From Chara braunii (taxonomy: Eukaryota > Streptophyta > Charophyceae > Charales > Characeae): a DNA stretch of 64,000 nt. The DNA lies in contig BFEA01001132.1 of the NCBI GenBank assembly GCA_003427395.1, positions 3,786 through 67,785 on the forward strand, written 5' to 3'. Below the pieces are notes generated by a model. That model was given only the letters and a program-made list of their open reading frames with translations. It made no database searches and was not told the origin of the DNA. This document shows positions 21,023 through 30,957 of the stretch, piece after piece (position 1 is the first letter of the stretch; the number at the start of each line of letters is the position of its first letter). Made by a program: the position numbers and the translations under genes.

Positions 21023-22190
21023 TATGCCTATCGATCACAACCAAGGCGATACGATGCTATGCTGTTAGAAGATCTACTGCAAGGCAATGAAAATTATGTT
21101 CGTCAAGAACGAGGGATTCACGATCCTTACGGAGAGCGAGACCAAGGTCATATGAGTAAGAAAAGATACATCAAGGAAGGCTACAACAGGGTGATCAAGT
21201 GGAACGATAAAGGAGAACTGGGAAAATCATACATTCTCCAAAAGCACAAAGACACGACGAGGTGGCGACCAATATGCCCATCGTTCAACGAGCTCAACGG
21301 AAGGATGTGCAAGATGGTGGGAAAGGCGATAAAACCCATGTTGTGGAATCGATGTGGATGCTCGTATCATGCTACCAAAAACTTGAATTTTAACCTCAAA
21401 CAAGGCTATGGCATCGCGATGAGGTAAATGGGGAATCATTGAGGGACGTTTTGATATCAAGGACATGTTCTCCAAACTTCCCCACGATGCAATCTTAGTC
21501 GTTGTTGAATGGGTGATTGAATTCTAAGAGAATAGCGGGTGGAACCATGTTAGAGTGAAAAAGAACGGTAAAGGAGCCACTTCCGGAATGGCAGCTGGTG
21601 AGATAGCATGGCAAACCATTAGCATGAGAACGATCTTGAGATTTGTGCAACATGATTTGCAACACACATTCATGGTAGTAGTTGGTAGAGTTTTGCGACA
21701 AGTAGTTGGCATACCAATGGGTAAGAGCAGCAGCCCTGCCTTAGCATATCTACCATGTGCCCATTATGAATGCTAGTTTCTGTCTTCACTAGGATCGGAC
21801 AAAAAATTGATACAGGGGTGCCGACTAGTTGACGACGTGTCCATATTTGTCGGTTTCTGTATCAATGAATCAGGCAGCCTGTGAAGGAAATGGAGATCAT
21901 GGGAAGGTTTGAGCAATGCTATCATGAAGGACTTACACTAGTCAGAACGGATGAAATGGCGACCAGATGGCCGTTCTTAGGATGCAAAGTTAGAATGCGT
22001 GTCATGCACGACACGAATAGCAAATGGACCAATTCTGCTAAGAGGGGGACCTATTGTTTTCCAAGACCTCTAAGACTTCGAGTCGTATACTACGAGGAGT
22101 ACCAAGAAGGCGGGTTGCCTGAACAGGATATGGGACCACACGAACCAAAACACGGAAGCGGGACCAACATTGCTAGGGCTGAAAAGCTCC
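21023..22190 (+). pseudogene. Penelope-type reverse transcriptase, broken
   Basis: The first block, 21200-21425, has GKSYILQKHKDTTRWRPICP, FNELNGRMCKMVGKAIK and the NLNFNLK word, typical of the N-terminal RT motifs of this clade. After a frame change near 21430 come FDIKDMFSKLPHD (catalytic Asp at 21453-21455), GIPMGKSSSPALAYLPCAHY, and RLVDDVSIFVGF with the catalytic Asp pair at 21831-21836. After another frame change (about 21885) the thumb-side motif CYHEGLTL ... WPFLGCKV appears. The IPMGK-SSPALA block and LVDD-V box separate this from LTR and non-LTR RTs and match Penelope-like RTs. In-frame stops at about 21525 and 21774 confirm decay. Confidence 0.88.
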
Positions 22191-22197
22191 CATCATC

Positions 22198-22515
22198 ACG
22201 ATGCATCTTATCAGTAGACTGTCCTTACGAGAGCTTCATGGCAAGCTGCACTCGCGGCTGTTTTTCTCGGATAATTACGAAGGTTACGAAGTGATTTTCT
22301 ACTCTGTCATTATGCGTTAATGTGAAGACTAAGTTTATGTGTCTTGGTTGTGTATGCTAAATGTATGAAGGATCGATAAATGTCTCGTGGTTGCTATGCT
22401 TCTTTGCACACTTCGAGTGCTCTAACTACCTAGTGTCCCGCTAGGCAGGACGCAAGCCCGGACACGATTTGACTTCAGTCACTTTGACTGCTCACTAGCT
22501 AGATCAGTCATTCAT
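22198..22515 (+). repeat. Right direct repeat (pLTR-like) of the Penelope-like element
   Basis: Second copy of the repeat at 17165-17470. It starts within the last codons after the RT and ends near ACTGCTCACTAGC. Directly downstream, 22528-22550 (AAAGGTTCGAATCCTTT) looks like a tRNA T-arm with a B-box, but no matching 5' half exists. Confidence 0.8.
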
Positions 22516-22555
22516 ACCGACATGCAAAGGTTCGAATCCTTTTGCTCCGAAAACT

Positions 22556-23560
22556 AAGCATCCGCAAGGGCAAGTGCAAGTACCAATAAAGAATTATGAT
22601 CACCCATATGAAGAGTTTCACACCACTTGAAATGATAACCTCAGTTTCCTCGTTCAGATCCATGCCTAAGGGCACACATCAAACAAAGGGATAAGAAGTT
22701 CACATGTGGCCTTCAACTGTTGTGTTGATCCGGTGTTGTGTCATGCCCAGAAGAGGTCCCGGAGGAGTTGTGCTTGTGCTCACACGCATTTCCAAAATTA
22801 TGCTTCCTTAAAAGTATGGCGAGGGAGGGATGGCTTGTGGTTATTGAGATGGAGACCGTTCATTTTTGAAAACACGGACAGCGCAAATAAAGCAAGTAGG
22901 AACATGTTAGAGTTCACGGGATCCGAAACTTGTGGTTATGTCCGCACGCATCGCGCAATGTCCAAAAGAAGTTCCATATGTTTGATGTTGAACACGGGGT
23001 ATCTCAAGTGAGAGGGTATCCTCTTTGGGTTGCTGGTTGGAGGTTGGGTCCATCACCAGAAGAGGCCTACCAGGGTCCCGGCATGCTCTCCCTTTTTGGA
23101 AAGTTCCACTATGCGGTTTCTGACAAAGAAACAAAACTCTGACATTAGATCGAAGGGGTGTTGGTAGAACGGTCAGATGGGCATCAAAATAAGTTTTGCC
23201 ATCATGTCCCTTTAGTAAGGTTCAGACGGGTGTCAGCAGAAGGGTCAGATGGCCATCAACAGTTTGATCTCCCACTATGCCATCTAGTCCCGCTATGCTC
23301 CTCCTTTCTCTTTTGGAAAGAGGGAAAGCCAAGGTTCAGTCTTGCACATTGTGGCAGTGGACCCGACGGTGTCCCTTTTGTGTTCCACAATCACGCAAGG
23401 ACAGGTCCTCCAATTTCTGTACCACGATAGCTCAAGGTCACCGTTAGAAACGCAACGAACCGATCTCCTAATTAATTATTCCTCCCCCACACCCCTATAT
23501 GCGTTGGTCAGCCGCCGTGCAAAAAATGGGACACCTTGAGACGGGTGTCAACACATTCTC
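22556..23560. other. 1 kb without a recognised gene
   Basis: Short frames overlap on both strands and none carries a domain. The phrase TCCATCACCAGAAGA at about 23050 recurs at 25510, each time after a TTGGTTGG- or TTGTTGG-like word, so this is diverged repeat DNA. Confidence 0.35.
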
Positions 23561-24100
23561 AGAAATGCGAATATGTGACCAAAAGTAAGAGCCGAAAAAC
23601 TCGTCAGGGATAGTGGAGCGAGGCCCCTCTTTGGGAGGGTTCGAAAAAGGGTACACACATTTTCAACCTGTCAATAAAAGGAAAGTGAGACTAACTCGCT
23701 TTCCCTCTTCGACAATTTTTTTTACGTGCTTGATGTTAGAAAGGATAGAGAACCAAACAACAGTATTTTGTGTATCTCATGAATAGTGGAGCGAGGCCCA
23801 TGGAGTAGGCAGGGATGAAAAATGGTGTTGCAACAAAACAGGGAGCCCTAACATGCTTTCACTCTTTGGCAATGACGAGCTAGACACGCCTTTTCTCTTC
23901 AACGAGTTTTTTTATGAGGAGAACAGCCCGAAGGATACACAATCGTAGTTTCGTATTTTGTGCATGTTGTGAATATTAGAGTAAGGCCTTTAGATTGGGT
24001 GAGGCCGCAAAACAGTAGTGCAACAGGACAGCGAGCCCTGCCAGGCTTTCCCTTTGCGGCAAATTTTTTTATCGAGAGTTAAAAAAAGCCAAAATCAACA
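23561..24100 (+). repeat. Diverged tandem units of about 190 bp (copy set 1)
   Basis: TATTTTGTG-(T/C)AT starts recur at 23763 and 23953, 190 bp apart. Each is followed by a GAGCGAGGCCC- or GAGTAAGGCC-like word, a GGGAGCCC or GCGAGCCC word and a CTTTCCCTTT-like word. The same unit is found at 27500-27840. Confidence 0.7.
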
Positions 24101-27100
24101 AAACCTTTGTATTCATTTTCTTCCAAACGGGGCAAATGGCGCCGTAGGCCGCAAAATGGATTATTCATGTCATTTTTGCACCCTGCAAAACACACCTTGC
24201 CACCATTTTATGCAGACTGGACTTTATCAGCCCAACCAATGTGCAAAAGTGACATAAAAGGTCATTTCAGGGTCAGCGACAATTTGAGCCCCTTCTATGG
24301 GAGATAAATACAAAGTTTTCGTCGAGGGAAGCACTTATAACTTTCGCCTTTATTATATCACTCTGATCCCAAAAATTGTGCCTTCTTCTGCACAAAGTCT
24401 ACCAGTTGTCATTTGTGAAGGGAGACACGTTGAATCGCGGGATCGAAGAAGGGTACACGTTTTTCAATTTGTCTGCAGGAGAACGGGGAGCCCTCATAGG
24501 TTGGCCTCGTTCCCTCAAAGCAGGACAAGCAAGAACTGTTTGAAATTCGGCTGCAGGACTTGTTGTCGAACTTTGCCGATGGAAAAATCCGGTATGTGGA
24601 CTTGTCAGTCGAACTGTCCCGAAGGTGAAGTGATGTTCCAACTGGACCCATAACTTTGGGCTCGTTTTTTTTTGGGAAGCGAGGTGGTAGATGCGAGGGC
24701 TATACTCGTTGAGACCGCATGGACTAATTGTTTTCCTTGATAGGGAATTGTCGTTTGTTGCAGGTTCCAACAAATTTTTCAATCGCCCAGTCACAAATCA
24801 CCACAAACGAATCTTTTGGAGCCCAAAGCGGACAACACTTCCCGATTGGACAACGATTCAACTTTTCAATATTAAAATAGGAAACACAGTCAATGGTTCT
24901 AACTTCTATCCTACAAGAAAGTGAATTTGGATGGCGGATCCACACACTTATCTGTAAGAGTGAAGAGTGGGTGCTGATTGGCTTGGAATAGCGTCTACGT
25001 TATTTCAAGCAATATGGACCACTATGCTTCATGGTCTGGGGGGGAGGCAGGTCACCGAGATGGGTATAGCACACATTCCAGTGGGAGTAGGTAGGTTGGA
25101 TAAGCACCCTCGTTGGGTGTGGTTCCTGTTGATACTCGGGGTCAACTCGTGCTTGGCTCTAACTCCAAGGTTGGGTAGGGATATAGGGCCTCTTTCGACA
25201 CCACTAAAGATCTCTTATGTTGTAAGGGCGCCCCTATCCAAGATGGTGATTAATTTTCCCAAACTCAATTTTCCGTTTCATAGCCCCTTATAGAAACCCT
25301 ACATACAATTTAGGTGCCCACTATTTTCCAATCGAGAGCCACGATTTGACCAAGAACGACAACGAAATACCTGAACACAAAAAAAAATAAAAATCTTTTT
25401 TTTCCTGCAACTATAAAAGTGTCGCACTCAGGAAATATAGTCTCACAATCCCCAAGCAGATGGGTAGAAATAGGGTTACTATCCTCTTTGGATTGTTGGT
25501 CACCTGTTTGGTCCATCACCAGAAGACTACGCTTTACAAAGCATCATGTATGGCCAGTCGGTCAGCTTGCCGACTTATAACAATGTCAACAGTTGGACAG
25601 CGTCCCGAAGCACTACAAATAAGTTGAAATAACCTTCGAATTGTTGGATCAAGAAGATGTTTGTGATGGAATTTTGTATCGAGTTGCCTTACGGTGCTTG
25701 TTTGCCTCAGACAAGACATGGCCTTTAAGGATGGATGTGATCCTTAAGGGTCAACTGAGATATACGATGGGAAACTTCCCCGTCATGTTTAGATCCTCAT
25801 CACCATTTGCGTATCGCAGATGGCAATGGGAACCATTCACGTGAGGCACCCTTCTTTTCGAGGTTTTCTGGTGGAACGGCCAAAGGATCAGCTCTTCTGA
25901 TGATGGACTAGCACCCAACTAACAATCTAAAAAGGAGAAACTTTACCAACAAACAAGTCGACCGACTTGACATTTTTGCTTGATTGTACTCATATGGCTC
26001 GCTCACAGGGGCACTACGAACGGCACGACCTCATGATCACGTCAAGGGTGGTGCCGACTATTTAAAAAAAATGAAAGACAATCTCCTCGACCAACTATTT
26101 GAAAAAATTGAAAGACAATCTCCTCGGCCAACCATTCAGTGTTTGACTTCACCACAAAATAAACTTTGATAGGTCCGTGAATGACTTCTTATCGTCGAAA
26201 ATATGGCGAGCATAAGTTTTTCAGAGAACCACAAGAGGAATTGTGGGGTTGGAAAAGGGTATACTCTTTTCCAAATACGTTGCATATGTGGAAATAATAG
26301 TGGTCGTGATACACTGATAACCCTTTAAACGATAACCTTTCCGGGAATGTTCTGCTGACAACAATACAAGTCTCTGACAATCGATTGCACTCTCTCACAA
26401 TCTCTAGCATTCCCTTCGTGGATAGAAGGGTTAAAGGTTGGTGATCTGACTGACCGACCAATTGAAAAATCAAAGACGTTCACCTCGGTCATCGATTTAC
26501 TGTTAGAAGTTGTCAATAAGAAGGTTGTCTCCAATCCAAAATACCGTGAAGCAAAAGGGCGAGCACTTCTCTGGGAACCCAAAGAGGATCTCTCTGGTCG
26601 GATAGGGGTGTACGCTTTGCCAAATATGGAAGCCTCCTCACGATTACTCTATATCAAGAAGCAAGAGGGGAAAGATTTGAGACCTCTGCAAAGTGTAAGT
26701 GAAAGATCAGTGAGCATTGGCGGACTTTCCCTTTTGAGAGGCAGAAAAGAACAAAGAGCCCTGACACACTTTCCTTTTGAGGCACATACCTTATGTGTTT
26801 CCTCATAAGAATGTGAGTATCGGACACTTCATCCCACCCTCTCATAACCCCCAACATTTTCTAACATCTAGTATTGTTTGGGCTAATCTCTAATGATCCC
26901 GTTGAATTGCAGACGCATACAAGAAATGTCATGAATAAAATAAAAAGGTTGGTGTCAAACATCACAGACCCACTAAGGGAGGAGGATTGGACCAGTCGTT
27001 GACCCTTGTCCTCTAGTAAAGCCTGAAAAGAAAAACCCAGGCCTGCACCTTATTGACCGACCTTCTACCGCTCGTTCTTTTAGGTCCAGCTAGGTAGTTG

Positions 27101-27359
27101 GGTGGCCAAAGTTTATTTTGAGGGCTCTGAAAGGGGCCGACTAATTTGAAGGGAGGGGCACGACTACTTGGAGGTCCTCTAGTAAGTTAACAAGATACGC
27201 ATTCGACGAAAGAGACGAACATAAGCAGCTAACACGCTTTCCCTTTTCAGAAATTTTCTTCACTAATGAGCTATGGTAGTCTCCTCCTTGACACTTTTTA
27301 ACGGATGTGTCGGAGGACGCACCTCCATAATTATTAATTTTATGTGTGTCCTGACTCTT
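24101..27359. other. 3.2 kb of diverged repetitive DNA, no gene recognised
   Basis: Only short overlapping frames, none with a domain. The segment repeats small words from its surroundings, notably GGGTACACGTTTTTCAA (about 24450), GGGTATACTCTTTTCC (about 26255) and GGTGTACGCTTTGCC (about 26605). Confidence 0.35.
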
Positions 27360-28000
27360 AAGTATCGGAGCGAGGCGCACTTAGAAGAGGGTACACACAT
27401 TTCGTACCTACATGCAAAAGGCAATTGAGTGTATCATGATTTTCTTCTTCGGCGAGTTTCTTTATGTGGAGGATCCGCAAAGGAGGACACAACCACGGTA
27501 ACCGTTCCGCATTTTGTGCATGTCATTAAAAGCGAAGTGAGGCCGATAGAGTCTGAGGGGCCGAAAAATGGTATTGCAACACAGCAGCGAGTCCTTACAG
27601 GCTTTCCTTTTTTTTAGCAATAACGAGCCTGACACGCTTTTCCTCTTCGACAAGTCTCTTAATGTGGAGGATGTCCTGAAGGACACACAACCACAGTTTC
27701 ATATTTTGTGCATGTCGAGAAAAATGAAGCGAGGCCCATAGTGTTGGCAGGGCTGCATATCGATAGTGCAACACGACAACGAGCCTTGCTATGCTTTCCC
27801 ATTTTTATAAGTCTTTTTATCTCCCTCCTGTAGCCAAAATTGTGCCTTTTCTCACTTAATGTATGTCATTCCTCAATAGTTAATGGGGACTCGTTGAGCC
27901 GGTGGGATCAAAGAAGCGTACACATTTTTCCGCCCTATCCACAAGAGAACAACGAGCCCTTGCAGGGTGCCCTCTTTCCCGATTGGAATACCAAAAGCGT
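27360..28000 (+). repeat. Diverged units of about 190 bp (copy set 2), paralogous to 23.6-24.5 kb
   Basis: ATTTTGTGCATGTC occurs at 27511 and 27703, 192 bp apart. Downstream, GGGATCAAAGAAGCGTACAC (about 27904-27923) corresponds to GGGATCGAAGAAGGGTACAC at 24439-24458 in the first set. Order and spacing agree, so the two sets are an old duplication about 3.5-3.7 kb apart. Confidence 0.65.
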
Positions 28001-29860
28001 GAATATGGAAATTTCGGTAGCACGACTTGTCTAACGAGCTACCGTGTTGAAAAAGTCGATATGAGAATGTATTGGCGGTGGTCCTCTACTAAGAGGGAAA
28101 GGCGAGGCCAGCACCTTCGCCCTTTCACCCAACCTCTTATCCGTCCGTTCAGTCCCAGCAGAGTAGTTGGGAGGGTGAATCTTCTTTTGAGAGTTCTGTA
28201 CGAGGCCGGTAAACTACAAGGATTTGCGAGTCACAGGGCTATGTGCACCACTCTCGGCGCGACACATGAAAAAGGAACCGGGCAAGGCAGGTTTTGTTTC
28301 GGGAGCTTTAGTAGCCACTCCACTGAAGGCAGTTATATGTCACATAGGATCTAAACCCACATGACGCTTTTTACAACCATCCATAGTGATAGGGACATTG
28401 CAATTGCCCGAAGGTGGTTGTTTTGTTGCTTTCCTTAGCACGATTGGTGACTGTTAGTGGTGTTCGAACCTCCCTGGTTTGCTTGCATCTTAGCATAAAG
28501 GTTGTCTTTCATTAGGGAAGCCGGAGCAGGTTTCCGACTTAAAAAAGAGAGAAAAAGAAAACAAATTATAAAGGTTGTTTTTTGTAAGGGAAGTCAGACC
28601 CGGTTTTCGACTTAAAAAAGATAAATAAAAAGAAAAAAATCAGTCGAGAAGTCCCTCGAACTACTGCGCCTGCACCGACTAGTTTGTGAATTTTTTTTTC
28701 ATAGGGCCGACGTTCCAAGCAAATAAACAATCCAATTGGTCGAAAAAGAAAACAAAGCAAATAAACTTAGTGCCGACCTTTCAGGGGAGGGGGAGGGGTT
28801 GGTCACTTTAGGGAATCGGTTGTGGCCAAACGACTGCGGAAGTGGATATACAAACACGTGGCAGATCAACAAAAAAAACATGCAAAATATTTCTTAACCT
28901 TGTAGGCACAGTAGCATATGGGATACTGAGCGCATAAGTTTAAAGCTCCGACTAATGTCATGACAGTGTTGTAGCGTCGAGTAAGGAAAGACGGAGCGGT
29001 TCCCTGAAAGGCGTGCACATTTTTCACAGGAGGGAGTGTTTTTACTGGCCATACTTAAGAGACTACCAATATGAAAAGGAAAATTATCCCTTATGGTAAT
29101 CATTTTTCTTTTGCGTCGTGACAAAACTGACAGCGATTCTTATGAGTCGAAGTCACTCCATCCGATAATCTTACGATGCATGAGCACATAACAAAGACCA
29201 AAATTGTAAAATACAACAGAAAGCGACCGGTGGTCATTTGCGGATTGGTATAATCACCGACTTGTTGAAATGCGACCCATATTCGGGTCTAGACGAAAAA
29301 GAATTGTTCAAAGAGAACAGAAAACAATAAAAAATATTGAACTATTTCTTGCAAAAGAATGAAGCTAGACGTCCCAGGGGAAAAAAATCCAAAATTGTCC
29401 ATCTGTCATTTTCAATCTCCTCGTAAGGTTGGAGACAATTTCATTACGATTTTTGTTTTCTTTTCTTTTCTTTTCATAAAAGCATCCAAAGTAGGCGTAT
29501 TAGTAAAGGTGATAATAGCATTCCCAAATAATAGGACCCTGGTAAAAGATGGTTTCAATCTATCAGTGGAGAGCTAAACCAACCGAAAATAAGTTCCATT
29601 GTAGATACTTACATGCATGACAACTTAACCAAGCAAATTCTTCACCGATCATGAAATGTCCAACTAATCATCTTTTATTCGATACTCACCGATATCATTC
29701 ACGACAATCACATTGGCACCATTCGATACTCAGTCATATCATTAACAACGTATTCAGAACTCGCGCATACCATTTACAACATAAACAATGACTCTATTCA
29801 ATACTCGTTACCACCATTCGTAACGTGATTTGTCTCAAATTGACGATTAAGATATTACCG
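28001..29860. other. Intergenic, no recognised gene
   Basis: Two copies of a TTGTCTTTCATTAGGGAAG / TTGTTTTTTGTAAGGGAAG block sit at about 28500 and 28572. At 29680-29825 a loose repeat of ATTCGATACTC and ATATCATTCACAAC-like words appears three or four times. Nothing coding is supported. Confidence 0.35.
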
Positions 29861-29864
29861 TTTC

Positions 29865-30385
29865 GATACCAGAGTTCGCAACCAGGATTTTTTGGAGTAC
29901 CTGTACCTAACCTAACCATGCACTCTTCGAAAACCAACCACCCATACCCACTGCATACCTGGCCTGCCAGACCCTTACCCATCTCCAACTGCCCCAAAAA
30001 AAAAAAAAGATATACCCTAGCCTACCCTAACTGAACCTCTTCAGCATGTAACTGGCCATACCTACCCATGATTTTTTTTTTTCAAAACCACCCATGGCCA
30101 CCTCAACCCAAACCATTTGTTAACCACCCATACCCTACTTTACCCATGTTTGGTTTACCTATACCCACTTGTACCTACCCATAGTTGTATGCACCCACCC
30201 GTAACCATCCATTCTCATAACCCACTCTTCCCTAACCGCAAATAACCGCCTCTAATTGTCCTCAACCGCCACTAACTGTCCTTGGCCGCCCGTAACTGCC
30301 CCTAACCGCCTCTATTTTTTTTTAACCACCCCTAACCGCCCCTAATTGTCCTGAACCGCAGCCAAATGTCCCAAACCCCCTGGAC
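29865..30385 (+). repeat. C-rich degenerate short repeat (ACCCATACC / CCGCCCCTAAC words)
   Basis: Dozens of short words such as CCACCCATACCC, CTAACCGCC and CCTAATTGTCC. A related ACCC-rich region lies at 37790-38060. Such C-rich (or G-rich on the other strand) motif clusters are often subterminal in plant hAT elements, and a hAT pseudogene lies between the two clusters. Both clusters have the same orientation, however, so they do not form terminal inverted repeats. Confidence 0.5.
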
Positions 30386-30585
30386 GTCATAGGATTGGCG
30401 TGCTGATTTTTTTTTATTTTTTTTTTTCGAGATATAGCATCTGCCGTGCAAGAGCAACGATTGTTACATCTGGTCACTTTGATGCTGTTATGGATGCATC
30501 CCATGCTACAACAGCCTATGCAACTTGTATAACATCTGGAAATGCAACAACCCTTGGTCTGTCGCGCACACAATTTCACACATAC

Positions 30586-30627
30586 ACTTCTTCACACACA
30601 CACACACTTGCACACACACACACACAT
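30586..30627 (+). repeat. (CA)n microsatellite
   Basis: Interrupted CACACA runs with two CTTG and TTCTT breaks. Confidence 0.9.
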
Positions 30628-30957
30628 TGTCAGACATAAATATTACATGGACAAGGGTACACGCATTTGAAAATAATCCGAAAATTAAAAAAAACAAAAA
30701 ATAAAACAAAAGGAAAAGAGATCAAATTCACCCTTGCGAGAAAAAGTGATGGCTTCATGGAAAAGTGAGAAATTTGGAATGTGAAAAAAACGCCACACGC
30801 GACAAAAAAAAAAAGATTGCAAAAGCTACAAAACTTGCATTAATTGGCCGAAAGTCGACATCAAACGGCCGGAAGGGATGATGCTGCAAAGCCACAACAC
30901 TGTGAGCGTGGCTGAAATCCAGCAAACTATCTAGCCTCCAAAGGTAGAAAATTTGCA

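Larger units (their letters stand above)
17165..22515 (+). mobile_element. Penelope-like retroelement with GIY-YIG upstream of RT (Chlamys-type arrangement), decayed
   Basis: About 5.3 kb between two direct repeats of roughly 310 bp. Order: degenerate CCHC-like knuckle, Lys/Glu-rich coiled-coil region, GIY-YIG endonuclease, pre-RT region with a CTC motif, and a Penelope-type RT. Classical Penelope elements carry GIY-YIG after the RT; the reversed order was reported as a separate clade in green algae and protists (Chlamys, and relatives in invertebrates). Direct terminal repeats from tandem copies (pLTRs) are also a known Penelope trait. All parts carry stops or frameshifts, so this copy is dead. 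Confidence 0.82.

Noticed and set aside
17165-22515. Ordinary LTR retrotransposon bounded by the 310-bp repeats
   Set aside because: There is no TG..CA ends, primer site, protease or integrase, and the RT motifs are of Penelope type.
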